From assembly GCF_040274945.1 (NCBI RefSeq), contig NZ_JBEMAR010000010.1, forward strand, positions 62,001-126,000: DNA of 64,000 nucleotides. The letters run 5' to 3'. This DNA comes from Carnobacterium_B sp040274945. Its GTDB lineage: Bacteria; Bacillota; Bacilli; Lactobacillales; Carnobacteriaceae. The position numbers and the translations under genes were made by a program. Below, piece by piece: positions 44,817 to 54,351 of the stretch (its first letter is position 1; each line of letters opens with the position of its first letter). The notes beneath the pieces are model-generated. The model was not told where the DNA came from. It was given only the letters and a program-made list of their open reading frames with translations, and did no database searches.

Positions 44817-45939
44817 TAAAAAATTCTTTTTTTTACTTATTTCGTTAATGCTCGTTGAATATGTTCGTGCTGCTTTTATTATTAGTTACTTGCCCGTTCA
44901 AGCTGCAGTAGGTACTCAGTTTAATCTTGCTTTGGTAGGATTGGCTATCAGTCTACATTATATTAGCGATGCTTTTTCAAATTTCCAAGCAGGTTTTTTA
45001 ATGAATCGTTTTGGTATCAAGAAAATCATCTCTGTTTCTTTTACTTTAATCTTCCTTTCTTTAATTGTTGTTCCATTATTTCAATTCAACGGTTTCGTTA
45101 TTATTCTTGCTTCAATTTTATTAGGTTTTGGGGCATGCCCCATTTGGATTGTACTTTTGGCTAAGGCTAGTTCAGGATCACGAGGAACAAATATGGGGTT
45201 GATTTATTTTTATTGGTTGTTAGGCATGGCCAGCGGTGTCATCGTAATGAATTACTTAATGAATATAAATTTGTCTGTCTCCTATTGGCTCTTACCAGTA
45301 TTCGTAGTACTTGCTTTTTTTAGTTTTCGTTTGTCAGGCGATCATCAAGCATTAGAAAATACTAAGCAACCCTTTAAAGAGATGTTCAAAAAAACTCTTT
45401 CAATTTTGAAAAAAAGTCGCATCATATTACCTGGTACTTTAATGCAAAGCATTTCCCTTGGTATGTTAATTCCTATTTTACCAACCTTTGTCTTACAGCA
45501 CCTAGAACTTTCTTACAATCAGTATACTCTTCTACTGATCATTGCTGGTTTAACAGCAGGTCTCCTTATGATGCCTGTTGGCAGATTGATTGACTATTTT
45601 AGCCCTCGGCTTTTATTTATTGCTGGCTTTATGTGGTTCGGATTTACACTGATTTCCACAGCTTTTAGTACTTCTATTGTGGCCATTTACATTCTAGTAG
45701 TGTCAATGGCGATTGCCTATACGTTTTTTTTACCGGCTTGGAATTCTTTTGTGGCTACAAAAATCACTAAAGAAGACCAAAATGTTAGTTGGGGAATCAT
45801 CTCGTCTTTCCAAGGTGTAGGAACCATGTTAGGACCCATTGTAGGGAGTTTGCTTGCATCTTTTAATGCAAGCATTACGGTTATCATTAGTGCTTCACTG
45901 TTCATTTTAATGGGTATGCTTTATCTGATCGTTAAATAA
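44791..45939 (+). CDS. MFS transporter, LtaA-like glycolipid flippase
   Basis: A 382-residue major facilitator with 12 predicted membrane helices. Its start overlaps the glycosyltransferase end by 26 bases and has AAGGAG upstream. In Staphylococcus aureus ypfP and ltaA are an operon in which LtaA flips the glycolipid anchor. The order here is the same, so the same substrate is inferred. The short loop GIKKIISVSF and the central charged loop (FKEMFKKTLSILKKSR) fit MFS topology. Sequence alone does not prove the substrate. Confidence 0.82.
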   Translation: MTQKRLKIDKKFFFLLISLMLVEYVRAAFIISYLPVQAAVGTQFNLALVGLAISLHYISDAFSNFQAGFLMNRFGIKKIISVSFTLIFLSLIVVPLFQFNGFVIILASILLGFGACPIWIVLLAKASSGSRGTNMGLIYFYWLLGMASGVIVMNYLMNINLSVSYWLLPVFVVLAFFSFRLSGDHQALENTKQPFKEMFKKTLSILKKSRIILPGTLMQSISLGMLIPILPTFVLQHLELSYNQYTLLLIIAGLTAGLLMMPVGRLIDYFSPRLLFIAGFMWFGFTLISTAFSTSIVAIYILVVSMAIAYTFFLPAWNSFVATKITKEDQNVSWGIISSFQGVGTMLGPIVGSLLASFNASITVIISASLFILMGMLYLIVK

Positions 45940-45984
45940 AAAACTTCTCTTTTGACCATTGCTGGTTCAAAAGAGAAGTTTTTT
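45938..45984. terminator. bidirectional terminator between the flippase and deacetylase genes
   Basis: A perfect 18-bp stem (arms 45938-45955 and 45967-45984) with T-run. Confidence 0.9.
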
Positions 45985-45987
45985 TGC

Positions 45988-47133
45988 CTATAACTGTCTA
46001 TTAGCTTTTTTTTCTAAAAAATCTCCTACATGTTCGATTGCAAACGGGATAGCCTCTTCTTTTGGCGTCATTTTGGGATGATGTAAGCCGTAAGGGCTAT
46101 CTACACCTAGCCAAAACATTGTTCCTGGAATTTTGTCTAAATAATAACCAAAGTCTTCGCCAGTCATCGCTGTTTCAATTTTCGTATAATTTACATCTTG
46201 GTTTTTTGTCATATAATCAATAAATGTGAGTGTTTCTGTTTCACTATTAATAACAGGGTAATATCCGCCTTGGTCTAGATCTAAATAAATTTTACAATTA
46301 TACGAAAGTTCTATCCCTTTAACGATTTCTTTTACTCTTTTTTGAGTTAATTCGCTCATTTCAGGTGTTAATGTCCGTATAGTTCCAGTAAGACTTGCAT
46401 ACCCGCTAATGATATTTCCAGCTGTTCCCGCATGCATCGTTCCTAAAGTAATCACTGCGCCCTCCATAGGATTAACGCTACGACTGACAATCGTTTGGAT
46501 TTGATTAATAAATTGACTCGCCGCTACTATCATGTCATTGGATTCATGTGGATATGCAGCGTGCCCATCTACACCACGAAATTCGACATCGATAGCGCAC
46601 GTTCCAGCAAATAACGTTCCTACTTTTGTTCCTAAAGTCCCTACTGGTAAATCAGGTTTTACATGCAGTGCATAAATTTCATCTGGCATAAAATCATTTA
46701 AGAACCCACTATCATAAATAATTTTTGCTCCACTTACGTTCTCTTCAGCTGGTTGAAAAATAAAAACCAGATCATCTATAGTTTGGTGTGTGCTAAAATA
46801 AGTCAATAATCCTAAAGCAATCGACATATGCACATCATGACCACAAGCATGCATTCTTCCTGTATAAATTGATTGATAAGGTAATTCAGTTTCTTCAACA
46901 ACGGGCAAACCGTCTATATCTGTTCTCCAACCAATTGTTTTTTGACCAATACTTCCTTTGACTCGAACGACAATGGCTGTTTCCCATGTTTTTATGTCTA
47001 GGTTCTCTTGTGGCAATTCTTTGATTTTGGACATTAAATAGCGATGCGTTTCATACTCTTCTAAGCCAATTTCAGGAATTAAATGTAATTCTCTTCGCAT
47101 TTGGATGAAAGGATTTTCTTTTGGCATTTTCAC
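45988..47133 (-). CDS. N-acetyldiaminopimelate deacetylase (M20 family)
   Basis: A 381-residue M20D amidohydrolase. Metal ligands are in MHACGHDVHM, with VFIFQPAEENVSGA, DGHAAYPHESND, and the C-terminal MTGEDFGYYLDKIPGTMFWLG and GLHHPKMTPKE. Its position directly after dapH identifies it as the deacetylase of the acetylase branch of lysine/DAP synthesis (YkuR of Bacillus), producing LL-DAP for the wall. Without the dapH neighbour it could be called hippurate hydrolase. Confidence 0.92.
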   Translation of the reverse strand: MKMPKENPFIQMRRELHLIPEIGLEEYETHRYLMSKIKELPQENLDIKTWETAIVVRVKGSIGQKTIGWRTDIDGLPVVEETELPYQSIYTGRMHACGHDVHMSIALGLLTYFSTHQTIDDLVFIFQPAEENVSGAKIIYDSGFLNDFMPDEIYALHVKPDLPVGTLGTKVGTLFAGTCAIDVEFRGVDGHAAYPHESNDMIVAASQFINQIQTIVSRSVNPMEGAVITLGTMHAGTAGNIISGYASLTGTIRTLTPEMSELTQKRVKEIVKGIELSYNCKIYLDLDQGGYYPVINSETETLTFIDYMTKNQDVNYTKIETAMTGEDFGYYLDKIPGTMFWLGVDSPYGLHHPKMTPKEEAIPFAIEHVGDFLEKKANRQL

Positions 47134-47215
47134 TACCCTCTTCTAAAAAAAGAGATGAAGCAGAAGTAATTTCTCCTTCTGTTTCAAACTCTTTTTATTT
47201 TATCGTTTTTTATTT

Positions 47216-47917
47216 CTATAATTCACGTAAAGCATCAATTAAACCTGTTTTGCTTTTTGTTTTTTCATCAATATCTTTGATTTTTTTAGCCGGTGTTCCT
47301 GCTACAACAGTATAAGGTGCAACATCTTGGATTACTATAGCACCTGCTGCAACAACTGAACCTTCTCCAATTCGAATGCCCTCTAATACAACAGCATTCG
47401 CTCCAATTAAAACATTATCTTCTACAATCACAGGTTGAGCACTTGCTGGTTCAACAACGCCTGCTAAAACAGTACCTGCACCAATATGACAATTTTTCCC
47501 AACAGTTGCTCGTCCGCCTAACACAGCGCCCATATCGATCATTGTACCTTCGCCGATAACCGCGCCGATATTGATAACTGCTCCCATCATAATAACAGCT
47601 GAGTCCCCAATTTCGACTTGGTCTCGTATAAATGCTCCTGGTTCAATTCGAGCTTTAAATTTCTTCAAGTCTACTAACGGAATCGCAGAATTACGACGGT
47701 CATTTTCAATCACTTGATCATCAATCCATTGTTTATTTGCTTCTAAAAAAGGTTCAACAACACTCCATTCACCAAAAATAGTGCCTACTTCATTAGTGGT
47801 AAAATTTTTAATTGTTTCAGGAAAATTCAAATGATCTAATTTGCCTTTCAAATAAACTTTTACAGGCGTTTTCTTTTCACTTTTTGCAATAAATTCAATA
47901 ATTTCATTAGCATTCAT
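47216..47917 (-). CDS. dapH: Tetrahydrodipicolinate N-acetyltransferase
   Basis: A 233-residue left-handed beta-helix acetyltransferase (hexapeptide repeats) that N-acetylates tetrahydrodipicolinate in DAP synthesis. The N-terminal helical domain (MNANEIIEFIAKSEKKTPVKVY) is followed by the repeat region from about 90 with GAVINIGAVIGEGTMIDMGAVLGG. The tail has VVAGTPAKKIKDIDEKT. It forms an operon with the downstream deacetylase and lies 28 bases after the CBS protein gene. Confidence 0.95.
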   Translation of the reverse strand: MNANEIIEFIAKSEKKTPVKVYLKGKLDHLNFPETIKNFTTNEVGTIFGEWSVVEPFLEANKQWIDDQVIENDRRNSAIPLVDLKKFKARIEPGAFIRDQVEIGDSAVIMMGAVINIGAVIGEGTMIDMGAVLGGRATVGKNCHIGAGTVLAGVVEPASAQPVIVEDNVLIGANAVVLEGIRIGEGSVVAAGAIVIQDVAPYTVVAGTPAKKIKDIDEKTKSKTGLIDALREL

Positions 47918-47945
47918 TTGATCATTCCTTACTGTTCATTAAATT

Positions 47946-48434
47946 TTAATGCAAGCGTTCCGTTTTACGAGTAACATCATACTTATTTTCAAATTCATGA
48001 GCAATTCGATTGGTACCTTTTAAAATTTCACTTCTAGTTATAATACCAGTAAAACTACCGTCATCACTTGCTACACAGATAAAGGCATTGTTAACTAAAA
48101 GATGAAGTACTTCTTCCAAATCATAAGGGTCATGAATCAACGCAAAATCAGTCGTCATAACATCAGAAACCAATATATCTCCCAATTTATCAAAGTCAAT
48201 ATCTTCTAAGCCTGTAATTGCTTCAATGATCAGTGGCATCGAAATTAAGCCTTTAATTTTATAATCATAATCTAAAACAGGAATAACCGAATATCCTATT
48301 TTTGTAAGTACCAATAAAGCATGGTTCAAGCGATTATTTAACTGAACGTGAGCAACTCGATCCGCTGGAATCAAAAAATGTTCTTTGTTTTCTAATAACA
48401 TTTCACCAATTTCTTTTCCTATCATTATCTTCAT
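47946..48434 (-). CDS. cbpB: CBS-domain protein, CbpB/DarB-like (c-di-AMP binding)
   Basis: A 162-residue protein made of two CBS domains (about 15-70 and 85-145). CbpB of Listeria and DarB of Bacillus bind c-di-AMP and, when free of it, activate Rel/RelA and pyruvate carboxylase. N-terminal ENKEHFLIPADRVAHVQLNN and FICVASDDGSFTGIITRSEIL match that family. Two ATGs (48434 and 48425) follow AAGGAAGG; I use the first. The adjacency to dapH recalls the ykuL/ykuQ neighbourhood. The ligand is inferred from family. Confidence 0.85.
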   Translation of the reverse strand: MKIMIGKEIGEMLLENKEHFLIPADRVAHVQLNNRLNHALLVLTKIGYSVIPVLDYDYKIKGLISMPLIIEAITGLEDIDFDKLGDILVSDVMTTDFALIHDPYDLEEVLHLLVNNAFICVASDDGSFTGIITRSEILKGTNRIAHEFENKYDVTRKTERLH

Positions 48435-48558
48435 TTCCTTCCTTGAGATAACTAAATCCAACTACTATTTTACGTGAAAATGTTCTAAAAGAGTAGTAAA
48501 ACAATGGAATTAAGTAAAAAATAATAATCAGGCTAAATGAAGTCCCTTGAGTACCTAA

Positions 48559-49080
48559 TTATTCTTTCGGTTTAGAAAAGTAGCTGGATAGCTGTTCAAT
48601 GGCTTCATGAGCGCGGTTGTAGTACGTTACGTTGATTTGAGACTCATCATTCTCAACAATTGCATAGGTTGGATATGGATAGCTACCTCTTGGCTCTGAA
48701 ATACTGCCAGGATTTAACACTACTATATTGTTTATTTGCTCTACTCCAGCTTGGTGAGTATGCCCAAAAAATGCGTAGTTTGCATGCTCTTCTTTTGCTG
48801 CAAAGACTAATTCTTGCATAGTATAGTTAACATCCAAGCGATGCCCGTGAGCCATAAATATCCGTTGATTTTGCACTTCAATCGTTTGTGTCATCGCAAA
48901 CTCATTATCAAAATCCATGTTTCCTTTGACAGTCAACATAGAATCCCAAACGGGATCGGTTGCTTCCAATTCGGAATCCCCACAATGAAAGAGCTGATCT
49001 ACTTTATCCTTATACCGTTCAATTAGTTCTACTAAAATTTCCCGATCTCCATGACTGTCGCTTACAACTAGTACTTTCAT
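48559..49080 (-). CDS. YfcE/MJ0936-family metallophosphodiesterase
   Basis: A 173-residue calcineurin-like phosphodiesterase. The metal motifs are VVSDSHGD, HCGDSE, VKGNMD, MAHGHRLDV and FGHTHQAG, in canonical order. ATG 49080 is behind GGAGGG; a longer ORF reaching 49125 is not supported. It follows the RNase PH/dITPase fusion gene in the murI-rph-rdgB-ysnB order of Bacilli. The substrate is unknown. Confidence 0.92.
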   Translation of the reverse strand: MKVLVVSDSHGDREILVELIERYKDKVDQLFHCGDSELEATDPVWDSMLTVKGNMDFDNEFAMTQTIEVQNQRIFMAHGHRLDVNYTMQELVFAAKEEHANYAFFGHTHQAGVEQINNIVVLNPGSISEPRGSYPYPTYAIVENDESQINVTYYNRAHEAIEQLSSYFSKPKE

Positions 49081-49109
49081 TCTTTTCCCTCCGTTTTGGC
49101 AGCAATAGG

Positions 49110-50474
49110 TTAACTGTTTATCCAATCATCCCAAACTTGTTCCAAATTCTCTAGTGCTACTGCACGATGACTGACTTCATTTTTTTCATCTTGAGTCAAT
49201 TCTGCCATTGTTTTTCCTTTACTTTCAACGAAGAACAATGGATCATAACCAAAACCATTCTCGCCTTTAGGGATGGTTAAAATCAGTCCTTCTACTTCGC
49301 CCTCAACCACTAAGCTTGTTTTTCCAGGCAAAGCAAGTGCAAGCGTACAGTGAAATTGTGCTGTACGGTCTCCTTTAGCTACCCCTGTCAATTCATGCAA
49401 TAGTTTCGCGTTGTTCGCAGCATCGCTTTTAAATTCTCCTGCATAGCGGGCAGAAAAAACGCCTGGCGCCCCATCTAGTGCATCCACTTTTAATCCTGAA
49501 TCGTCTGCTAACACTAACATATTTAGTGTACGAGCAATCGTTTCTGCTTTTAGTAACGCATTTTCTTCAAACGTTGTTCCCGTTTCTTCGACTTCAGGAA
49601 TCTCAGGAAAATCACGTAACGTTTTTATTTTAAATCCTTTTTTTGCAAATAATGCTTCAAATTCTCTAGCTTTTCCAGCATTTCCTGTTGCTATTAAAAT
49701 TTCATCCTTTGGAATAAGCGGGTACGGTTTTATACCTTCATTTTTTAAAGAAAGAGCTTGTTGAAAAGCATCATCTTGAACTTGGATTAATTCATTGATT
49801 CCTTTTTTACCAAATTCTAACATTACTGAAAGTTGTTCTGAAGAGAAAGTAGATTCTTCACCTGTTCCTTGGATTTCAACAAATTGTCCCCGAGAAGTCA
49901 TGACTAAATTCATATCTACTTCTGCAGAACTGTCTTCCAAGTAATTTAAATCTAATACCGCTTCTCCATCTTTTAAGATTCCTACACTGATGGCTGCTAC
50001 ATTTTCTTTAATTGGGCTTTCTGTTAATTCACCACTGTCCAATAACGTTTGAATCGCTAATTTTAAAGCCACGAATGCGCCTGTAACACTTGCAGTACGT
50101 GTTCCACCATCTGCTTGGATCACATCACAGTCTACCGTAATTGAACGTTCTCCTAAAGCTTCTAAGTCAATGCTTGAGCGTAGTGAACGTGCAATCAATC
50201 GTTGAATTTCCATTGTACGTCCGCTTAATTTTCCTTTAGCTGCCTCACGAATATTTCGTGTATTTGTAGCTCTCGGCAACATGCTGTATTCAGCATGAAC
50301 CCATCCACTTCCCATTCCTTTTAAGAAACGTGGGACTCTTGTTTCGATTGTTGCATTGCAAATTACTTTCGTGTCTCCAAAAGAGACCAAAACTGATCCT
50401 TCAGGGTGTTTCAAATAATTGGTTTCTATTGTCACCAATCTATTTTCATCATTTTTTCTACCATCAGCACGCAT
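49110..50474 (-). CDS. rph: Bifunctional RNase PH / XTP-dITP diphosphatase (fusion)
   Basis: A 454-residue fusion. Residues about 1-245 are ribonuclease PH, a phosphorolytic 3' tRNA-trimming exonuclease, with MRADGRKNDENR, GMGSGWVHAEYSMLPRAT and DCDVIQADGGTRTASVTGA. Residues about 255-454 are a complete RdgB/HAM1 house-cleaning pyrophosphatase with ILIATGNAGKAREFEALF, EETGTTFEENALLKA, DDSGLKVDALDGAPGVFSARYAG and FGYDPLFF. No stop or start separates the two; in most Firmicutes they are adjacent separate genes. Both active sites look intact. Confidence 0.94.
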   Translation of the reverse strand: MRADGRKNDENRLVTIETNYLKHPEGSVLVSFGDTKVICNATIETRVPRFLKGMGSGWVHAEYSMLPRATNTRNIREAAKGKLSGRTMEIQRLIARSLRSSIDLEALGERSITVDCDVIQADGGTRTASVTGAFVALKLAIQTLLDSGELTESPIKENVAAISVGILKDGEAVLDLNYLEDSSAEVDMNLVMTSRGQFVEIQGTGEESTFSSEQLSVMLEFGKKGINELIQVQDDAFQQALSLKNEGIKPYPLIPKDEILIATGNAGKAREFEALFAKKGFKIKTLRDFPEIPEVEETGTTFEENALLKAETIARTLNMLVLADDSGLKVDALDGAPGVFSARYAGEFKSDAANNAKLLHELTGVAKGDRTAQFHCTLALALPGKTSLVVEGEVEGLILTIPKGENGFGYDPLFFVESKGKTMAELTQDEKNEVSHRAVALENLEQVWDDWINS

Positions 50475-50514
50475 ACTTGAACCTCACTTTTTTTGTTGAG
50501 CTTTTAGCTCTTGT

Positions 50515-51333
50515 TTACAATTTCTCTGTTCCTAACTTAATATGTTCAACATCTAATGTTTCATTTCCCAACCATTGAGAGGCAATATCATTAAACATAT
50601 GTGTAGATCCTGTTGTATAAAATTTCCGTTCAGAAACTTCTTTATTTTTGCTTAATTCTGCAAGGTTAAAGTAATCCAAAATAGTACTTACTTCACTAAT
50701 GGTTTCTGCACCTGAATCGATTAACGTTACTGAATCACCCATAAAATTTTGAATAATCGGACGCAATAACGGATAATGGGTACAACCTAAAACTAACGTG
50801 TCAATATTTTTATTTTTAATGGGCTTCAAAGTTTCTGTAACAATTTTTTTAGCAATGGCACTATCATATTCATTACTTTCAACCAAAGGAACGAATTTTG
50901 GACAAGCCAAACTGTCTACTGATGCTAAAGTGTCTTTTGATCGAATCATCTTTTTATATTTATCACTTTTTATCGTACCTTCAGTTCCAATAATTCCAAT
51001 ACGATTATTTTTTGTTGCTTTGATTGCTGCTCGGCTTCCGGGTAAGATAACACCAATTATGGGTATGGCTAACTTCTTTTTTAAATCTTCTAAGGCTACT
51101 GCAGTTGCTGTGTTACACGCAATCACAAGCATCTTAATATCCTTATTTAATAAAAAATGGGTCATCTCCCAAGTAAATTGTAGAATCTGTTCTTCCGGTC
51201 TTGGACCATAAGGACAGCGTGCAGTATCTCCTACATAATAAATCGATTCATTTGGTAATTGTCGCATAGCTTCTTTTACTACTGTCAAACCACCAACTCC
51301 AGAATCTATAAAACCTATCGCTTGTTTTTTCAT
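50515..51333 (-). CDS. murI: Glutamate racemase
   Basis: A 272-residue enzyme making D-glutamate for peptidoglycan. The two catalytic cysteines are in VIACNTATA and LVLGCTHYPLL. The substrate loop is GFIDSGVGGLTV and YVGDTARCPYGPR. ATG 51333 has AGAGG 9 bases upstream. It is the first gene of the murI-rph/rdgB-phosphodiesterase operon. Confidence 0.96.
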   Translation of the reverse strand: MKKQAIGFIDSGVGGLTVVKEAMRQLPNESIYYVGDTARCPYGPRPEEQILQFTWEMTHFLLNKDIKMLVIACNTATAVALEDLKKKLAIPIIGVILPGSRAAIKATKNNRIGIIGTEGTIKSDKYKKMIRSKDTLASVDSLACPKFVPLVESNEYDSAIAKKIVTETLKPIKNKNIDTLVLGCTHYPLLRPIIQNFMGDSVTLIDSGAETISEVSTILDYFNLAELSKNKEVSERKFYTTGSTHMFNDIASQWLGNETLDVEHIKLGTEKL

Positions 51334-51553
51334 CTTTAACAACCTCTGTTTAATTTCATTTGTATACTCTGTCTATTTTCCCTTTTTTTAGAATGAAATT
51401 CAAGGGATTAGGTAAATTAACTTAGTTAATCGTTTAAATAACTTCTTTTTTCTTTTTTTTAAGTAACGGAATAGCATTTTTTTTAAAAAGATAGGTTTCT
51501 GTTTCAAATCACGTTATAATAAATTGTGAATGACAAAAGAGGTGAATGAGTAA

Positions 51554-52132
51554 GTGAGTAGAAAAAAGAACGAACAAAAAGTGGATTTAGAGAAATTTAA
51601 CGAAACAACTTCCTTATTTGGATATGAACTGATTAGAGATGTTCTTATACCCAATTTATTAGGAGCAGAAACACATGAAATTTTGTATTGGGCTGGTAAA
51701 GAATTGGCCAGACAATATCCACTTGCAAATAGACAAGACATCGTTCGCTTTTTTGATAAAGCGGGTTTTGGCTTAATAGAATTGAATAAGGAACAACACA
51801 ATAAACAGGTTTATACTTTATCTGGTAAAGTTGTACAAGCTCGTTTAGAACATGCTCAACCTAGTTTTAATTTAGAAGCTGGATTTTTAGCTGAACAAAT
51901 TCAAACACTAGACAGTTTATATACTGAAGCGCTGACTGAAGTAAACATGAAAACAAAGGTTGTTACATTTACCGTACAATCGGACACAAAAGACCGATTG
52001 TCAATTGAAGAACCCCTTACTCATTTTGTTATGAGTGACAATGAAAATGAAGAAAAAAGCATAATGAACATTGACGTTCCTGAGCAAGATAAATCAGCTT
52101 TGCCTTCAAGGTCTTCGAGACATGAACTGTAA
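51554..52132 (+). CDS. YslB-family protein (DUF2507)
   Basis: A 192-residue protein starting at GTG 51554 behind AGAGGTG. The DUF2507 core (FGYELIRDVLIPNLLGAETHEILYWAGKELAR, partly given) spans about 20-140. The C-terminus is variable and acidic. YslB homologues lie near murI in Bacilli and resemble V4R-type small-molecule-binding domains. The function is unknown. Confidence 0.88.
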   Translation: MSRKKNEQKVDLEKFNETTSLFGYELIRDVLIPNLLGAETHEILYWAGKELARQYPLANRQDIVRFFDKAGFGLIELNKEQHNKQVYTLSGKVVQARLEHAQPSFNLEAGFLAEQIQTLDSLYTEALTEVNMKTKVVTFTVQSDTKDRLSIEEPLTHFVMSDNENEEKSIMNIDVPEQDKSALPSRSSRHEL

Positions 52133-52140
52133 CAACTTTA

Positions 52141-52176
52141 AAAGAGAGCTAGGTTAATGCTAACCTAGCTCTCTTT
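52141..52176. terminator. terminator after the DUF2507 gene
   Basis: A perfect 16-bp stem (52141-52156 and 52161-52176) with ATGC loop and T-run, between convergent genes. Confidence 0.9.
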
Positions 52177-52193
52177 TTATTTCTCTTATTCTA

Positions 52194-53468
52194 TTACTCA
52201 GGTTTCTTTCGTTCATTTTTTAGAATACTAAAAGATGTCTTCATCGTTTTCATCATTCCTGCATCGGAATAAACTAAAACATTTGAACGGTACATAACCA
52301 GCGATAATAATGTACATAGGATAGTAAATAGGACCATCACAATGATTGAAATGACTATCCCAGTAGTGGATACTGTTTCACTCGCTACTCTAAAGGGCAT
52401 AATAAACGGAGTGAATAATGGTATTTGAGAACCAATTTTAACAATGAGTTGATTTGGACTGGCAAATGCAAACAAGCCACCATAAAACCCAATTAGCGCC
52501 AAGAAAACCAAAGGTGTAACGGCTTTGCTGACATCTTCAATTTTCGTTACTAACGAACCAAAGAACGCTGCTAAACCAGCATATAAAATAATCCCTAATA
52601 CAAAGTAAATAAGCGTTGTACCTAATAAATTACTCAATAAGGATCCCATATCGATTCCTTCAAAAAATTCTTGAACAAAAGTAATATTTTTTATAAAAGG
52701 ATAAGCTACCAAGGCTAATACAACATAGATAATGATTTGTGTCAGACAAACCAATAATATCCCAACTAATTTCCCAAAGAAATGGGTTGTAGAAGAAACA
52801 CTTGATAAAATAATTTCCATAATTCTTGTTCCTTTTTCAGATGCGATTTCAGTCCCAATAATACTAGCATAATTCATGATAAAAATGAAAATAGCAATAC
52901 CAACAACATAAGAACTCCACATTTTAATAGTTTCTGCTGTACTGTCTTGGTTGGTGATTCCACCATCTTCAAAACGAATCGTTTCTGTAGTTAGGCTTGC
53001 AGGACTCATCAATTCCATTGCTTCTTGTTGCGTTAATCCATATTCAGTTGCTTTTCGATTTAACTGGATGCTGGTCAGTAAGCCTGTTAAAACAGCCGTA
53101 TCTAAAGTATCGCTCCCTGAAGTATCCACGTAGTTTGCCGAAACAAGTTGGTTATCAGAGTTAATTTCAAGATAACCATCTAGCTCTTCTTCCTCCATAG
53201 CTTTCTCCGCTGTCTCTTTCGTCGTGATTTCAGAATTAATAGTAAATTGATTTTCCTGAGTTGCTAAAAGTGTTTGAATCTCTTGATCAGATGTTAAAAC
53301 AGCAATTTCGGGAATATCATTTTCTGATTGACTAATAAAATAAATAATTCCACCAATAATTAACAGCATCACGATAGGTGATAGCACCATTGTTAAAAAG
53401 CCAAATGATTTAATATTTTTTTTGTAGACATCATTCACAATTACCCAAAATTTATTCATGGAACTCAC
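52194..53468 (-). CDS. ABC-2-type exporter permease (NatB/YhaP-like)
   Basis: A 424-residue membrane subunit. One N-terminal helix (FLTMVLSPIVMLLIIGGIIYFI) is followed by an extracellular domain of about 140 residues and five to six C-terminal helices (AIFIFIMNYASIIGTEIASEKGTRIMEIILSS contains the coupling EKGTR). The layout matches NatB/YhaP sodium or drug exporters. It overlaps the ATPase gene by 17 bases. The substrate is unknown. Confidence 0.9.
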   Translation of the reverse strand: MSSMNKFWVIVNDVYKKNIKSFGFLTMVLSPIVMLLIIGGIIYFISQSENDIPEIAVLTSDQEIQTLLATQENQFTINSEITTKETAEKAMEEEELDGYLEINSDNQLVSANYVDTSGSDTLDTAVLTGLLTSIQLNRKATEYGLTQQEAMELMSPASLTTETIRFEDGGITNQDSTAETIKMWSSYVVGIAIFIFIMNYASIIGTEIASEKGTRIMEIILSSVSSTTHFFGKLVGILLVCLTQIIIYVVLALVAYPFIKNITFVQEFFEGIDMGSLLSNLLGTTLIYFVLGIILYAGLAAFFGSLVTKIEDVSKAVTPLVFLALIGFYGGLFAFASPNQLIVKIGSQIPLFTPFIMPFRVASETVSTTGIVISIIVMVLFTILCTLLSLVMYRSNVLVYSDAGMMKTMKTSFSILKNERKKPE

Positions 53469-54351
53469 CTGCCTTCATTTTAAATATTTCCTCTATCGTA
53501 GGCGGCTGCTGGCTAAAAGTAGTAATGTATCCGTCTTGTGTTACTTTTTCAAAAATAGCTCTTCCATCTTCAGGATGTTCTAAATCTAGAACTTTCACTC
53601 CGTCATTAGTTTCTACTGCTTTTACAACTCCAGGCATTAATTCTAATTCCTCAATAGAGATGGCTGTTTCTAAAAATAATTTTTTTCGACCAAATTGTTC
53701 TCTGATTTCATGCACTGTTCCATCTAATACCATTTGACCATTTCTTAACATGATCAACTTGTCACAGATATCCTCAACATTATTCATGTTATGACTTGAA
53801 AAGATGACTGAAGCCCCCTGTTTTTTCAGTTCTTTGATTCCAATTTCTAACAATCCAGCATTGACTGGATCCAGCCCACTAAACGGTTCATCTAAAATAA
53901 CCAATTTTGGTTGATGAATCAACGTAGCAATTAATTGCACTTTTTGTTGATTCCCTTTAGATAAGGATTTAATTTTATCTGTTTTTTTTCCTTTAACTTG
54001 GAATTTCTCCATCCATTTATCAATTTGAGGTTTAATCTCCTTTTTTGATTTTCCTCGTAACTGTGCAAAATAAATTATTTGATCTTCAATTGAAACCTTA
54101 GGGTATAACCCACGCTCTTCCGGTAAATAACCAATGATATCATAATCCGTTTTTTTCAGCGGCTTGCCATCCCATAATACTTCTCCAGAATCAGCCGTTA
54201 AGAAATTTAATATCAAGCGAAAAGTTGTTGTTTTCCCTGCGCCATTCTGCCCAATCATCCCTAAGATCTGACCGTCAGGAATCGTAAAACTAACATCATC
54301 TACTGCAGTTAACGTTCCGAAGGTCTTTTTTAGTTGCTTTACTTCTAACAT
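53452..54351 (-). CDS. ABC transporter ATPase (NatA/YhaQ-like)
   Basis: A 299-residue ATPase of a two-component exporter. Walker A is GQNGAGKTTTFRLI, the signature LSKGNQQKVQL, Walker B LVILDEPFSGLDPVN, and a regulatory C-terminal domain follows from about 215. The LSKGNQQK signature is typical of the NatA/YhaQ subfamily. The downstream gene encodes its permease. Confidence 0.92.
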   Translation of the reverse strand: MLEVKQLKKTFGTLTAVDDVSFTIPDGQILGMIGQNGAGKTTTFRLILNFLTADSGEVLWDGKPLKKTDYDIIGYLPEERGLYPKVSIEDQIIYFAQLRGKSKKEIKPQIDKWMEKFQVKGKKTDKIKSLSKGNQQKVQLIATLIHQPKLVILDEPFSGLDPVNAGLLEIGIKELKKQGASVIFSSHNMNNVEDICDKLIMLRNGQMVLDGTVHEIREQFGRKKLFLETAISIEELELMPGVVKAVETNDGVKVLDLEHPEDGRAIFEKVTQDGYITTFSQQPPTIEEIFKMKAGEFHE

